Shown here piece by piece: positions 4,497 to 10,641 of a stretch of DNA of 10,641 bases. Source of the DNA: CAYPEZ01 sp964622275 (GTDB lineage: Bacteria > Patescibacteriota > Minisyncoccia > Phycocordibacterales > UBA6899). The stretch covers positions 1 to 10,641 of the forward strand of contig CAZUMX010000037.1 in the NCBI GenBank assembly GCA_964622275.1, in the 5' to 3' direction. Every line of letters starts with the position of its first letter. Within the stretch, counting starts at the first letter, position 1. Below the pieces are notes generated by a model. That model ran no database searches and was not told the origin of the DNA. It saw only the letters and a list, made by a program, of their open reading frames with translations. Made by a program: the position numbers and the translations under genes.

Positions 4497-4640
4497 AGAG
4501 CAGGTGCTGGGTCTACCCAGCCGAGGTTTCGACTGGGACCCCACTGTTCTCCTTGCGCAGGAGCTCAGGGATGAGTTGAGGCCCCCGCAAAAGGAAAACA
4601 GTGCTCCTGTCTCTAAGAACCCTTTCCTTCAGGAGAAAGT
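4497..4640. other. Strongly self-complementary intergenic region (possible structured RNA or leader)
   Basis: Several nested repeats are packed here: CTGGGT/ACCCAG (4507-4512/4515-4520), CACTGTT/AACAGTG (4542-4548/4597-4603) continued by TCCTT/AAGGA (4550-4554/4591-4595), CTCA/TGAG (4564-4567/4577-4580), an alternative pairing CAGGAGC/GCTCCTG (4558-4564/4603-4609), and CTTTC/GAAAG (4622-4626/4634-4638). The mutually exclusive pairings are reminiscent of a switching leader. On the minus strand it lies between the 591-residue gene and the 49-residue ORF. On the plus strand the same bases read as an open frame from GTG 4504, behind AAGGAG (4493-4498), with plausible codons for about 50 residues, but that frame then runs into the antisense of the convergent gene. 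Which strand is used cannot be decided here, and I match no known RNA family. Confidence 0.4.
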
Positions 4641-4646
4641 CACATA

Positions 4647-6422
4647 CTACATCCCCAAGCTCTTGAGTTCACTCTCTAGGACTTCCGCCCTATGTGCGAC
4701 ATCGAGATATGCCATGTCCTGTTTTGAAAATAGTTCGCTTGCTGTCTTGTATTCATCTTCGATATTCCACCGACGAAGCTCAATGTCATGCATTTGCTTT
4801 TCGATGTCAAAGCGCTCTCCGGCGAGTTTTTCTTCTTCCGCAACTGTGAGAGGCATCTTGACTGCGAGCGAACGCTTGAGCTCACCAAGACGACGCTCGT
4901 TCTTCTCTGCTTCGTCGAGAGCAGTTTTGAGTCTCTTTATACTGTTATCAAGAATATTCCGTTGTGATTCGATTGTCGTTTTCTCTTGATTCACAGCAGC
5001 GAGCTTCAATCGAACTTCTCGACGCTTGTACTCAGCATCGATCCATACAACACGCGCGTTAATGTCCTTCTCGCGTTTAACAAGAGAAAGTGCTTCTTCT
5101 TCTTTCCCGTTCATTTCTCCTTCCACAGCGACGAGCCGCTTTTTTTGAAGAATACGTTCTTGCTCAACTTTTCGCCGCTCTTCAACCTTTACCCATCGAT
5201 CACGTTCGATTGCTCGGCGAACTTCCCCTGTTAACCCCTGTTCTTTTCGCTCAAGGTCATCAATGTCGTTTGCGAGCTGTGCTTCTCGTTGTGCAAGGGG
5301 TTTCATTTGGTTATCAATATTTTGCTTCTCGACATTGAGTGATTTTAGACTCTCGTCTATCGCAGAGCGTGCGCCAGCAATTTGCGCTCTCTCACCAATT
5401 AATCGTTGCTTTTCAGCATCAAGGTCGGCATTTGCCTGGAGGGGCTTAGGGGATACATGCTGAGCTCCAATTTGTTGGACCGGTTCTGGTTGCACAAAAG
5501 GCACAACGGGTTTTGGTTGCAGCGAATTGATATTTGCTTGCGAAGGTAGCGGGCGTTGGGACTGAACTGGAGCAGCCACCTGACGTGGAGCTATGGGAGT
5601 ATTCCCCGCTGCGTTAATTTGAAATGTTGGACCACCTCGAAGATACTCACTAATTCCTAGATCAATTCCAACATCTTCGTCTTTCGGCTGAGAGAGGGAG
5701 GTTTTTGTGGCTGAAGAAGGCTGAATGATTCTTGGCATCGGGGGTGGAACCATAGGACGAGGAGGTTGGATAGGCGTTTGGGGTTTCTCCAAAAATGAAG
5801 CTGGCTTTGTTTGTGAAGAAATTGATGGCATCACCTTGGGTTGCACGCTTTTGATGACTGGTGGAGGAGGAGGCGCTGATGGTGCCGGAGCAAAGATACT
5901 CCCCTGTGTAGGTGGCTGGGGTTTTGTGGGTATTGTTGGTGCTGGGGAAATGATAGGCGGTGGTGTCGATGAGACCGCCTTGGGAACGATAATCGGTGGA
6001 GGAACCGCTGGTGTTGGAGTCGGTTTCTTCAACTCAGCCTTTGGTGGTTGGGACATGACGACAGGTCGTTGAGGAATCGGGAGAGCAGATCGAGGAGATG
6101 CCGGGGTTCGTCCAAGAGGAGTCACCTTTCCCTCATCACTGTGAACAGGAAGCTTAAGCGCCTGAGGTGTGGAAGGTTGAGGTGTTTCAGGGTGATTTTT
6201 TGACTGAAGAAGTGAAGACAGAAATCCCGTTTTTTCTGCTGGAGGTGATGAAGCGCTCTCGCTCGGCCACATTACCTTACCCGACCCACTCACTGATCCT
6301 GTAGAGATTGTCGCTCCCCCTGAAAGTTTTTGGAGGTCTCCGGGCATTGTTCGGACAAGCGGCCGCAGCCCCCCCTGAGAGGCCACGCCTTGATTTCCTC
6401 CTTGCGGCTGTGATGGCGGCAT
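4647..6422 (-). CDS. Large proline-rich and coiled-coil protein, function unknown
   Basis: The product has 591 residues from ATG 6420-6422. There is no signal peptide or membrane helix, so it is probably cytosolic or peripheral. Residues about 1-330 are low-complexity and disordered, rich in Pro, Ser, Thr, Ala and Gln, with runs such as APSAPPPPPV and PRPMVPPPMPR. A short acidic, ordered-looking island occurs near 247-262 (DEDVGIDLGISEYLRGG). Residues about 330-591 are highly charged heptad-like helix (DAEKQRLIGERAQI, RREAQL-type repeats, KVEQERILQKKRL, ERRLGELKRSL) typical of a long coiled coil, ending ELKSLGM. The design, a disordered arm plus a rod, suits a scaffold or cytoskeleton-like protein, or an adaptor for a pilus or secretion machine. 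None of these can be shown. A divergent receptor gene shares its upstream region. Confidence 0.75.
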   Translation of the reverse strand: MPPSQPQGGNQGVASQGGLRPLVRTMPGDLQKLSGGATISTGSVSGSGKVMWPSESASSPPAEKTGFLSSLLQSKNHPETPQPSTPQALKLPVHSDEGKVTPLGRTPASPRSALPIPQRPVVMSQPPKAELKKPTPTPAVPPPIIVPKAVSSTPPPIISPAPTIPTKPQPPTQGSIFAPAPSAPPPPPVIKSVQPKVMPSISSQTKPASFLEKPQTPIQPPRPMVPPPMPRIIQPSSATKTSLSQPKDEDVGIDLGISEYLRGGPTFQINAAGNTPIAPRQVAAPVQSQRPLPSQANINSLQPKPVVPFVQPEPVQQIGAQHVSPKPLQANADLDAEKQRLIGERAQIAGARSAIDESLKSLNVEKQNIDNQMKPLAQREAQLANDIDDLERKEQGLTGEVRRAIERDRWVKVEERRKVEQERILQKKRLVAVEGEMNGKEEEALSLVKREKDINARVVWIDAEYKRREVRLKLAAVNQEKTTIESQRNILDNSIKRLKTALDEAEKNERRLGELKRSLAVKMPLTVAEEEKLAGERFDIEKQMHDIELRRWNIEDEYKTASELFSKQDMAYLDVAHRAEVLESELKSLGM

Positions 6423-6442
6423 ACTGAGTCTTCAGTATACCA
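6421..6442 (-). promoter_or_regulatory. Extended -10 promoter with overlapping palindrome, 591-residue gene
   Basis: The minus strand reads TGG-TATACT (-10 hexamer at plus 6434-6439), 11 bases before ATG. A perfect 7-bp inverted repeat, ATACTGA-gtct-TCAGTAT (6421-6427/6432-6438), covers the -10 box, the presumed transcript start and the first bases of the start codon. It could be an operator or a small 5' hairpin. Confidence 0.5.
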
Positions 6443-6514
6443 CTACCTTTCATCTTTCCTCTACGATATTCATCCACAACGCAAATCATCTACAAACACA
6501 ACAAAATAGTCCTA

Positions 6515-6523
6515 TGATATGAT
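6515..6523 (+). promoter_or_regulatory. Extended -10 promoter of the receptor gene
   Basis: TGa-TATGAT (-10 hexamer 6518-6523; a second TATGAT overlaps at 6513-6518) puts transcription start near 6530. The in-frame ATGs at 6519 and 6522 fall inside this box and so would not be on the transcript, which supports ATG 6543 with a leader of about 12 bases. Confidence 0.45.
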
Positions 6524-6542
6524 GCGAGAAGTATTTTGCAGT

Positions 6543-8429
6543 ATGGAACACGACTACCCATGGTCCAGAATGACCGCCCCACTTTTTACGATTGGCATCA
6601 TTCTTATCCTCCCTTTGTGTCTTTTTTTTGTTCTGGCATTGCTGTGGGCCAATAGCAGTGAGCGGAGCCTCTCCGAACAACAATTGTTGGGGCAGACAAA
6701 AATGATTGCTGCACACCTTACAACCTGGGAGAACTTGCAACGATCAGTCGCAGAATCTCTCGGCGCATCAAGCGACCTACGACAAGCATATCGTTCATAC
6801 AGTATCCACGAAGGGTCCTCCAAAGAAGATGATCGCATCTTATTGGAACGCCTCCTTGCCCAGGGTGTACAAACACACGAGGGGGTTCGAGCAACAATCA
6901 TTTCTCTTCAAGGTAAAGAAAGTGGAGTGATTGTGACAAATCCTGAAAATACATTTACCATCCCTCCGTTTCCAAGGCTTTTAGATGCGACAGAACGCAC
7001 AATTGTCTTAGATGAGTACATGTTGGATGGTGGAAACTTTGTGCTTCTCACACCCCTTCTCGCCACAGGAACAGGAACCCCAGAGGCAGTCATTTTACTT
7101 GAAGCACCACTTACCCTTGCGGATATGATCATTTCAGAAGTGCCAAAATTTTCTTTTGCGCTATACACAGCAAAGGGCGAGCGCGCGTGGGGAGACGCAT
7201 CGACTCCAACACATCTCTCAGATGCAGCACTTTTAGCAGCTCCAAAACAAGAACAGATAGGACTCAAAGAAGATAGGGGTGTTACTGCATTTTATGTTTC
7301 ACAGAAGGATCATGAATGGATCCTTCGTGGTGCTTATGTTTCGGGTTGGATTCCTCGGAACTTTCCTTTGTGGCTCATTGTTCCTATCCTCTTGATTGCC
7401 CTCCTTGTGATGGGGGTTGTCTGGCGCAAGTTCCAAAAACTTTTTACCCCCCTCTTTACGACCATAGACACAATCTCAGATTCAAGCAGTAAAGTAACTG
7501 AAGCATTTTCTCAACTGAGATTAAAAGGAACAAAAAGCCTTGATTCAGCTCGCTCATTGAGCGAACATGCACATGAATATGAGGAAAAGAGTTCTGTCCT
7601 TTCTGATCTTATCAATGAGCTCACAGCGACAACTGAAAAGATGATTCTCTCTTCACAGGGCATTCGACTTTCTTCAGAAAAGATTGCCACGCTCACAAAA
7701 AACGCCAGTACAAAAGGCCAAACTTCACAAGAAAGCCTGGAGAAAATTAAAAAGATGACCGCAGACACGGCAACAATTGCACGAACAACGGCAAACCGAT
7801 CACGAGAGATCCGCACTATTGTTGACACCATAACCAAAATTGCCGAGCAAACAAACCTCTTGTCGCTCAACGCAGCTATCGAAGCCGCACGTGCCGGAGA
7901 AGCTGGGAGAGGATTTAGTGTTGTCGCGGATGAAGTCCGTAAACTCGCTGGTGCATCTGCGCATGCCGCAGAAGAAATTAGAACTCAGGTAGAAAAAATG
8001 CTTGTGCAAATGGAAGACACGGTGCTTGCGGCAGAAAGTGGACTACACCACGCTGATCAGAATGCTCAAGTCGTATCTGATGCATTATCAGAGCTCCAAA
8101 GTGTCTCTGACGCAACTGCGCATCTGACGACACAAATGGAAGACATTGACACAAAAAACAAGACCCAACTTGAAAAACTGAAGGAAGCTGGAGGGCATAC
8201 TCGCGCCATGACGACAACAGCAACACACAATACCTTGCTGGTGAATGATCTTGTTCAGTCCCTAAAAAGTGACGCAGCTTCACAACTTGAGATGGTTCAG
8301 ACAATCGATAGACTTCAGCGACTTCTGACCTCCCTGCGAAGATTTAGCCTGCCGAAGGACGATGCGGTGGTGAAGGCTCCTCGTGGACGGGACGAAATCA
8401 TCCGCCTTGAGCCTGTTGACTCTAAATAA
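6543..8429 (+). CDS. Methyl-accepting chemotaxis protein-type transmembrane receptor
   Basis: The product has 628 residues from ATG 6543 (MEHDYPWSRMTAPLF). Transmembrane helix 1 is at about 11-36 (APLFTIGIILILPLCLFF). An extracytoplasmic ligand-sensing region of roughly 235 residues follows; its family is not recognised. Transmembrane helix 2 is at about 274-295 (PLWLIVPILLIALLVMGVVW). The cytoplasmic part is a long helical hairpin whose tip carries the MCP hallmark IAEQTNLLSLNAAIEAARAG then EAGRGFSVVADEVRKLA (about 432-475), the site that binds CheA and CheW. I see no clear HAMP domain after helix 2 and no C-terminal CheR-docking pentapeptide. Methylation sites cannot be assigned by eye. No CheA, CheW, CheR or pilus gene lies in the window, so its output, swimming or pilus-driven motility, is unknown. 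Upstream ATGs at 6519 and 6522 are alternative starts. Confidence 0.9.
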   Translation: MEHDYPWSRMTAPLFTIGIILILPLCLFFVLALLWANSSERSLSEQQLLGQTKMIAAHLTTWENLQRSVAESLGASSDLRQAYRSYSIHEGSSKEDDRILLERLLAQGVQTHEGVRATIISLQGKESGVIVTNPENTFTIPPFPRLLDATERTIVLDEYMLDGGNFVLLTPLLATGTGTPEAVILLEAPLTLADMIISEVPKFSFALYTAKGERAWGDASTPTHLSDAALLAAPKQEQIGLKEDRGVTAFYVSQKDHEWILRGAYVSGWIPRNFPLWLIVPILLIALLVMGVVWRKFQKLFTPLFTTIDTISDSSSKVTEAFSQLRLKGTKSLDSARSLSEHAHEYEEKSSVLSDLINELTATTEKMILSSQGIRLSSEKIATLTKNASTKGQTSQESLEKIKKMTADTATIARTTANRSREIRTIVDTITKIAEQTNLLSLNAAIEAARAGEAGRGFSVVADEVRKLAGASAHAAEEIRTQVEKMLVQMEDTVLAAESGLHHADQNAQVVSDALSELQSVSDATAHLTTQMEDIDTKNKTQLEKLKEAGGHTRAMTTTATHNTLLVNDLVQSLKSDAASQLEMVQTIDRLQRLLTSLRRFSLPKDDAVVKAPRGRDEIIRLEPVDSK

Positions 8430-8444
8430 TAAGTGTAGTATAAT
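8416..8444 (+). promoter_or_regulatory. Strong sigma-70-type promoter for the 8479-8733 gene
   Basis: TTGACT (8416-8421), a 17-base spacer and a perfect TATAAT (8439-8444). The -35 box lies inside the last codons of the receptor gene. Start of transcription is near 8451, leaving a leader of about 28 bases. Confidence 0.85.
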
Positions 8445-8478
8445 GTAAGCATGCTCTATAACACTCTAGGAGGTTGAG

Positions 8479-8733
8479 ATGAGCACAGTTTTTTGGATCC
8501 TGGTCGCTGTTGTTGTTCTCCTCCTCGTCATCCTGCGAGATGGAAAAGAGGAGAAGAGACTCCCTTATGTGGACAGGTACATCACTGAGGGTAATGACGG
8601 GGAGCCCATCACGCTCCGCGAGAAGTACCTGATGGATGGCTCCGAAGCATATCGGAGAAAGCAAGCCGAAGTGAACAACAGGCGTGCAATGGAGAACAAC
8701 GATGGGTACGGGGACCACTTCCCTGACCCGTGA
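8479..8733 (+). CDS. Small single-helix membrane protein, 84 residues, unknown function
   Basis: The product has 84 residues. ATG 8479 follows TAGGAGGTTGAG, with an AGGAGG Shine-Dalgarno site at 8468-8473. Residues about 4-20 are one transmembrane helix (VFWILVAVVVLLLVIL). The remainder is a soluble, charged tail beginning RDGKEEKRLPYVDRY, with a mid-part EPITLREKYLMDGSEAYRRK and an acidic, Pro-ending C-terminus. I recognise no family. Its own promoter, strong ribosome site and immediate terminator make it a complete single-gene unit and suggest good expression. Its codon choice (CTC, GAG, AAG, GAC) is GC-richer than that of the flanking receptor and ABC genes and resembles the SH3b gene at 990-2093. 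Confidence 0.8.
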   Translation: MSTVFWILVAVVVLLLVILRDGKEEKRLPYVDRYITEGNDGEPITLREKYLMDGSEAYRRKQAEVNNRRAMENNDGYGDHFPDP

Positions 8734-8737
8734 CCTA

Positions 8738-8779
8738 AAGGGCGTGCTGACAATATGTCGCACGCCCTTATCTTTTTTT
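8738..8779 (+). terminator. Rho-independent terminator of the 84-residue gene
   Basis: AAGGGCGTGC (8738-8747) pairs with GCACGCCCTT (8760-8769), extended inward by GACA/TGTC (8749-8752/8756-8759). A run of seven T follows (8773-8779). It also lies just beyond the stop of the convergent ABC permease, but the opposite strand has only a short T run, so bidirectional use is uncertain. Confidence 0.9.
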
Positions 8780-10022
8780 ATTCGTATCTAAGTGCCTCAA
8801 TAGGGTTCTTTTTTGAAGCTTTACGTGCGGGATAAAGACCAAAGACAATACCAACAATGAGAGCGATTCCCACGCCAAGGAAAGCTCCAGACCATGGAAA
8901 TGCGTACTTCCAATCAACTGACAACACTTGAGAAAGAATAAGGGATGCAACATACCCCAGGAACGATGCAATAGCGATCCCAATCACCCCCCCGAGGCCT
9001 GTAAGGACCATTGCCTCAATAAGAAACTGAGTGAGGATGTCTTGCGGGGTTGCGCCGACCGCCATTCTGAGTCCAATTTCTTTTGTGCGTTCGGTCACTG
9101 ACACAAGCATAACATTCATTACCCCGATTCCTCCGACCAGAAGCGAGATCGCAACAACTGAAGAAAGAAATGCGGTGAGTGCAGAGAGGATTGTTGTTAT
9201 CTGGCTAATCACTCCTTGAGAGGTCTCAATATAAAAATCGTCTTTATCTGTTTCAGAGAGTCTATGCTGCTCACGAAGTGTCGCACGGATATCCTCTACC
9301 GATCGAGCAACCTTGTCTGCAGCTGAGACTCTCACCATGACTTCATTGTAATAATCAATCCCCAACAAATATTCTCGTGCGGTTGAATACGGGATCACAA
9401 CCATCTTGTCGCTATTAAACAGCGTTGATGCCCCCTTTTTTGGAAGAAGCCCAACGACACGAAACGCTTTATCTTTAATACGAATATATTTCCCAATTGG
9501 TGAATCGAGTCCAAACAGTTCTGCCTGAACCTCGGGACCAATAATTGCCACAGGAGCAAGGGTGCGGATATCTGCATCAGTAAATATCTCCCCTTCGCTA
9601 GGAGCAGTATTCATCATCTGGGTCATGAATTCTGCGTCCCACCCAAGAATCGTGGGTCGATATGTCTCTCCCCCATACGAGACACTCGCAGACACAAACA
9701 CCACCGGGGCCAAATCTCGAATTTCAGGGACGTTGGACTTACGCAAGAGCGCATCAATATCTCTTTCTTTGAGTGAATCCGCAAAGAGCGTGTTGGCAAA
9801 ATCACTTGGACCTGAAGGATTCCGTCCAGGACGAACAACAATTGTTTCCGCACCAAGACCTCCTAATTGAGAGAGAATGAGCGCCTGTGCTCCTTCTCCA
9901 AGAGCCATAATGAGTATGACCGCCATAATACCGATGACGATTCCCAAAATCGTAAGGAAGGAGCGGGTTTTGTTTGCTCGCAAACCATCGTACGCGGTTT
10001 TTGCAGTAAATGTCAGTTTCAT
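8778..10022 (-). CDS. MacB/FtsX-family ABC transporter permease
   Basis: The product has 414 residues. The N-terminal transmembrane helix is at about 19-42 (TRSFLTILGIVIGIMAVILIMALGEG), followed by a long extracytoplasmic domain (about 45-275, MacB periplasmic core type, starting near GGLGAETIVVRPG). The C-terminal FtsX domain holds three helices (about 285-400), with the typical VGGIGVMNVMLVSVTERTKEIGLRMAVGA segment after helix 2 (in two parts here: VGGIGVMNVMLVS, then ERTKEIGLRMAVGA) and the ending LYPARKASKKNPIEALRYE. This four-helix layout is that of MacB/LolC-type mechanotransmission transporters, which drive extraction or export of lipoproteins, peptides or antibiotics instead of moving them through a channel. 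It overlaps the ATPase gene by four bases (ATGA), so the two are translationally coupled. No adaptor (MacA/HlyD-type) gene is in the window. The substrate is not inferable. Confidence 0.92.
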   Translation of the reverse strand: MKLTFTAKTAYDGLRANKTRSFLTILGIVIGIMAVILIMALGEGAQALILSQLGGLGAETIVVRPGRNPSGPSDFANTLFADSLKERDIDALLRKSNVPEIRDLAPVVFVSASVSYGGETYRPTILGWDAEFMTQMMNTAPSEGEIFTDADIRTLAPVAIIGPEVQAELFGLDSPIGKYIRIKDKAFRVVGLLPKKGASTLFNSDKMVVIPYSTAREYLLGIDYYNEVMVRVSAADKVARSVEDIRATLREQHRLSETDKDDFYIETSQGVISQITTILSALTAFLSSVVAISLLVGGIGVMNVMLVSVTERTKEIGLRMAVGATPQDILTQFLIEAMVLTGLGGVIGIAIASFLGYVASLILSQVLSVDWKYAFPWSGAFLGVGIALIVGIVFGLYPARKASKKNPIEALRYE

Positions 10023-10641
10023 AATTCTTTATCCGCAACCACTTCTCCATCCTTTACGCGAATGAGTCTTTTTGCGTGTTTGGCGATGTGCTCATCGTGA
10101 GTGATTAATACAACGGTTTTTCCTTGTTGGTGTAGTCGGTCAAAAATCTCCATCACCTGCGCTCCTGAAACAGAATCGAGATTCCCAGTAGGTTCATCCG
10201 CAAAGAGAATCTGTGGCGAGGTCACAATTGCACGAGCAATTGCAACTCTTTGCTTTTCTCCTCCAGACAAACGCGTGGGAAGGTAATCAACACGATGAGA
10301 GAGACCGACAGCATCCAGCACAGCCCTAGCACGCATCTCCCAATCTCTACTCGGAACGTGTGAATACGAGAGTGGGAGCATCACGTTTTCCATAACACTA
10401 ATCCTAGGTAAAAGAAAAAATTGTTGAAACACAAATCCAATCGTAGCATTTCTTACTTGCGCAAGCTCTGGGTCTGTATAGTCACCAATATCTTTACCAC
10501 TTAACTGATAGACACCCTCCGATGGTCGATCAAGTAGGCCCAAAATATGCAGGAGCGTGGACTTTCCAGACCCTGATGGGCCCATGATCGCCACATATTC
10601 TCCAGGTTCAATAGCGAAGGTCGCATCACGCAATGCATGCG
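10019..10641 (-). CDS. MacB/LolD-type ABC transporter ATP-binding protein, N-terminus outside window
   Basis: The frame is open to the window edge. The visible part starts HALRDATFAIEPGEYVAIMG and has about 206 residues. Walker A is GPSGSGKST, the Q-loop region is GFVFQQFFLLPRISVMENV, the signature motif is LSGGEKQRVAIARA, Walker B is ILFADEPTGNLD, and the switch histidine is in LITHDEH. The PTGNLD wording, FQQFxLLP and the length are typical of the LolD/MacB/FtsE subfamily, which pairs with FtsX-like permeases such as the overlapping downstream gene. It hydrolyses ATP as a dimer on the cytoplasmic face to drive that permease. About 20-25 N-terminal residues are missing. A TTG at 10631-10633 could be mistaken for a start but lies inside the conserved domain. 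Confidence 0.93.
   Translation of the reverse strand, partial: HALRDATFAIEPGEYVAIMGPSGSGKSTLLHILGLLDRPSEGVYQLSGKDIGDYTDPELAQVRNATIGFVFQQFFLLPRISVMENVMLPLSYSHVPSRDWEMRARAVLDAVGLSHRVDYLPTRLSGGEKQRVAIARAIVTSPQILFADEPTGNLDSVSGAQVMEIFDRLHQQGKTVVLITHDEHIAKHAKRLIRVKDGEVVADKEL

Noticed and set aside
4497..4640. tmRNA, RNase P RNA or a known riboswitch
   Set aside because: Size and motifs do not fit by eye: no tRNA-like ends, no class A RNase P core, and no familiar aptamer consensus.
4661..4989. Rest of the plus-strand frame that opens at GTG 4504
   Set aside because: Serine-rich antisense of the coiled-coil gene; only the first 50 codons look protein-like.
5725..6072. 115-residue glycine-rich plus-strand ORF
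   Set aside because: It is simply the complement of the proline codons of the 4647-6422 gene (CCN read as GGN).
7511..8304. Minus-strand ORFs within the chemoreceptor gene
   Set aside because: Shadows of the conserved MCP signalling region.
1..10641. CRISPR array, insertion sequence or integron
   Set aside because: No regularly spaced direct repeats, transposase or integrase motifs were seen; the repeats found are inverted and local.

Overview
The window looks like a chromosomal stretch of a small-genome bacterium. The best guess is a Patescibacteria/CPR member of the Parcubacteria type, but this is inference. The reasons are compact, mostly single-gene transcription units, extended -10 promoters that lie almost on the start codon (short-leader or leaderless transcripts), a GerMN/Gmad2 surface protein in a non-sporulating context, and large proline-rich or unrecognised proteins. 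Stops TAG, TAA and TGA are all used, so the standard code fits. I see no phage, IS or CRISPR signal.

Layout. 1-170 is the C-terminal end of a cupin protein (+). A tRNA-Lys(CTT) follows at 216-291, and its 3' end runs into a long hairpin. A small minus-strand gene (521-736) has its own promoter and a terminator at 484-509. Divergent from it is a secreted or anchored glycine-zipper + SH3b protein (990-2093) with a strong promoter, Shine-Dalgarno site and terminator. Then come a membrane-anchored Gmad2-GerMN protein (2176-3102), tRNA-Arg(CCG) (3135-3206) with an even longer 3' hairpin, and the release-factor methyltransferase PrmC (3410-4138).

4139-4650 holds two very small minus-strand ORFs that are easy to miss: a 25-residue Lys/Arg-rich peptide (4166-4243) and a 49-residue one-helix membrane peptide (4327-4476). 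It also holds a strongly self-complementary region (about 4497-4640). 4647-6422 (-) encodes a 591-residue protein with a long proline-rich half and a coiled-coil half. Divergent from it is a methyl-accepting chemotaxis-type receptor (6543-8429, +) without an obvious HAMP. A short membrane protein (8479-8733, +) has a textbook promoter, Shine-Dalgarno site and terminator. The window closes with a MacB/LolCDE-type ABC exporter operon on the minus strand: permease 8778-10022 and ATPase 10019-10641, the latter running off the edge.

Together the genes are mainly envelope-facing (SH3b protein, GerMN protein, receptor, ABC exporter) with a few translation genes (two tRNAs, PrmC) between them. Two gene classes stand out. 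Visibly GC-rich genes with strong Shine-Dalgarno sites and full promoters (990-2093, 8479-8733) contrast with AT-richer genes started from extended -10 boxes 6-19 bases before ATG. The most curious structures are the two tRNA 3' ends embedded in long inverted repeats, and a tRNA-Lys whose two acceptor strands do not pair.
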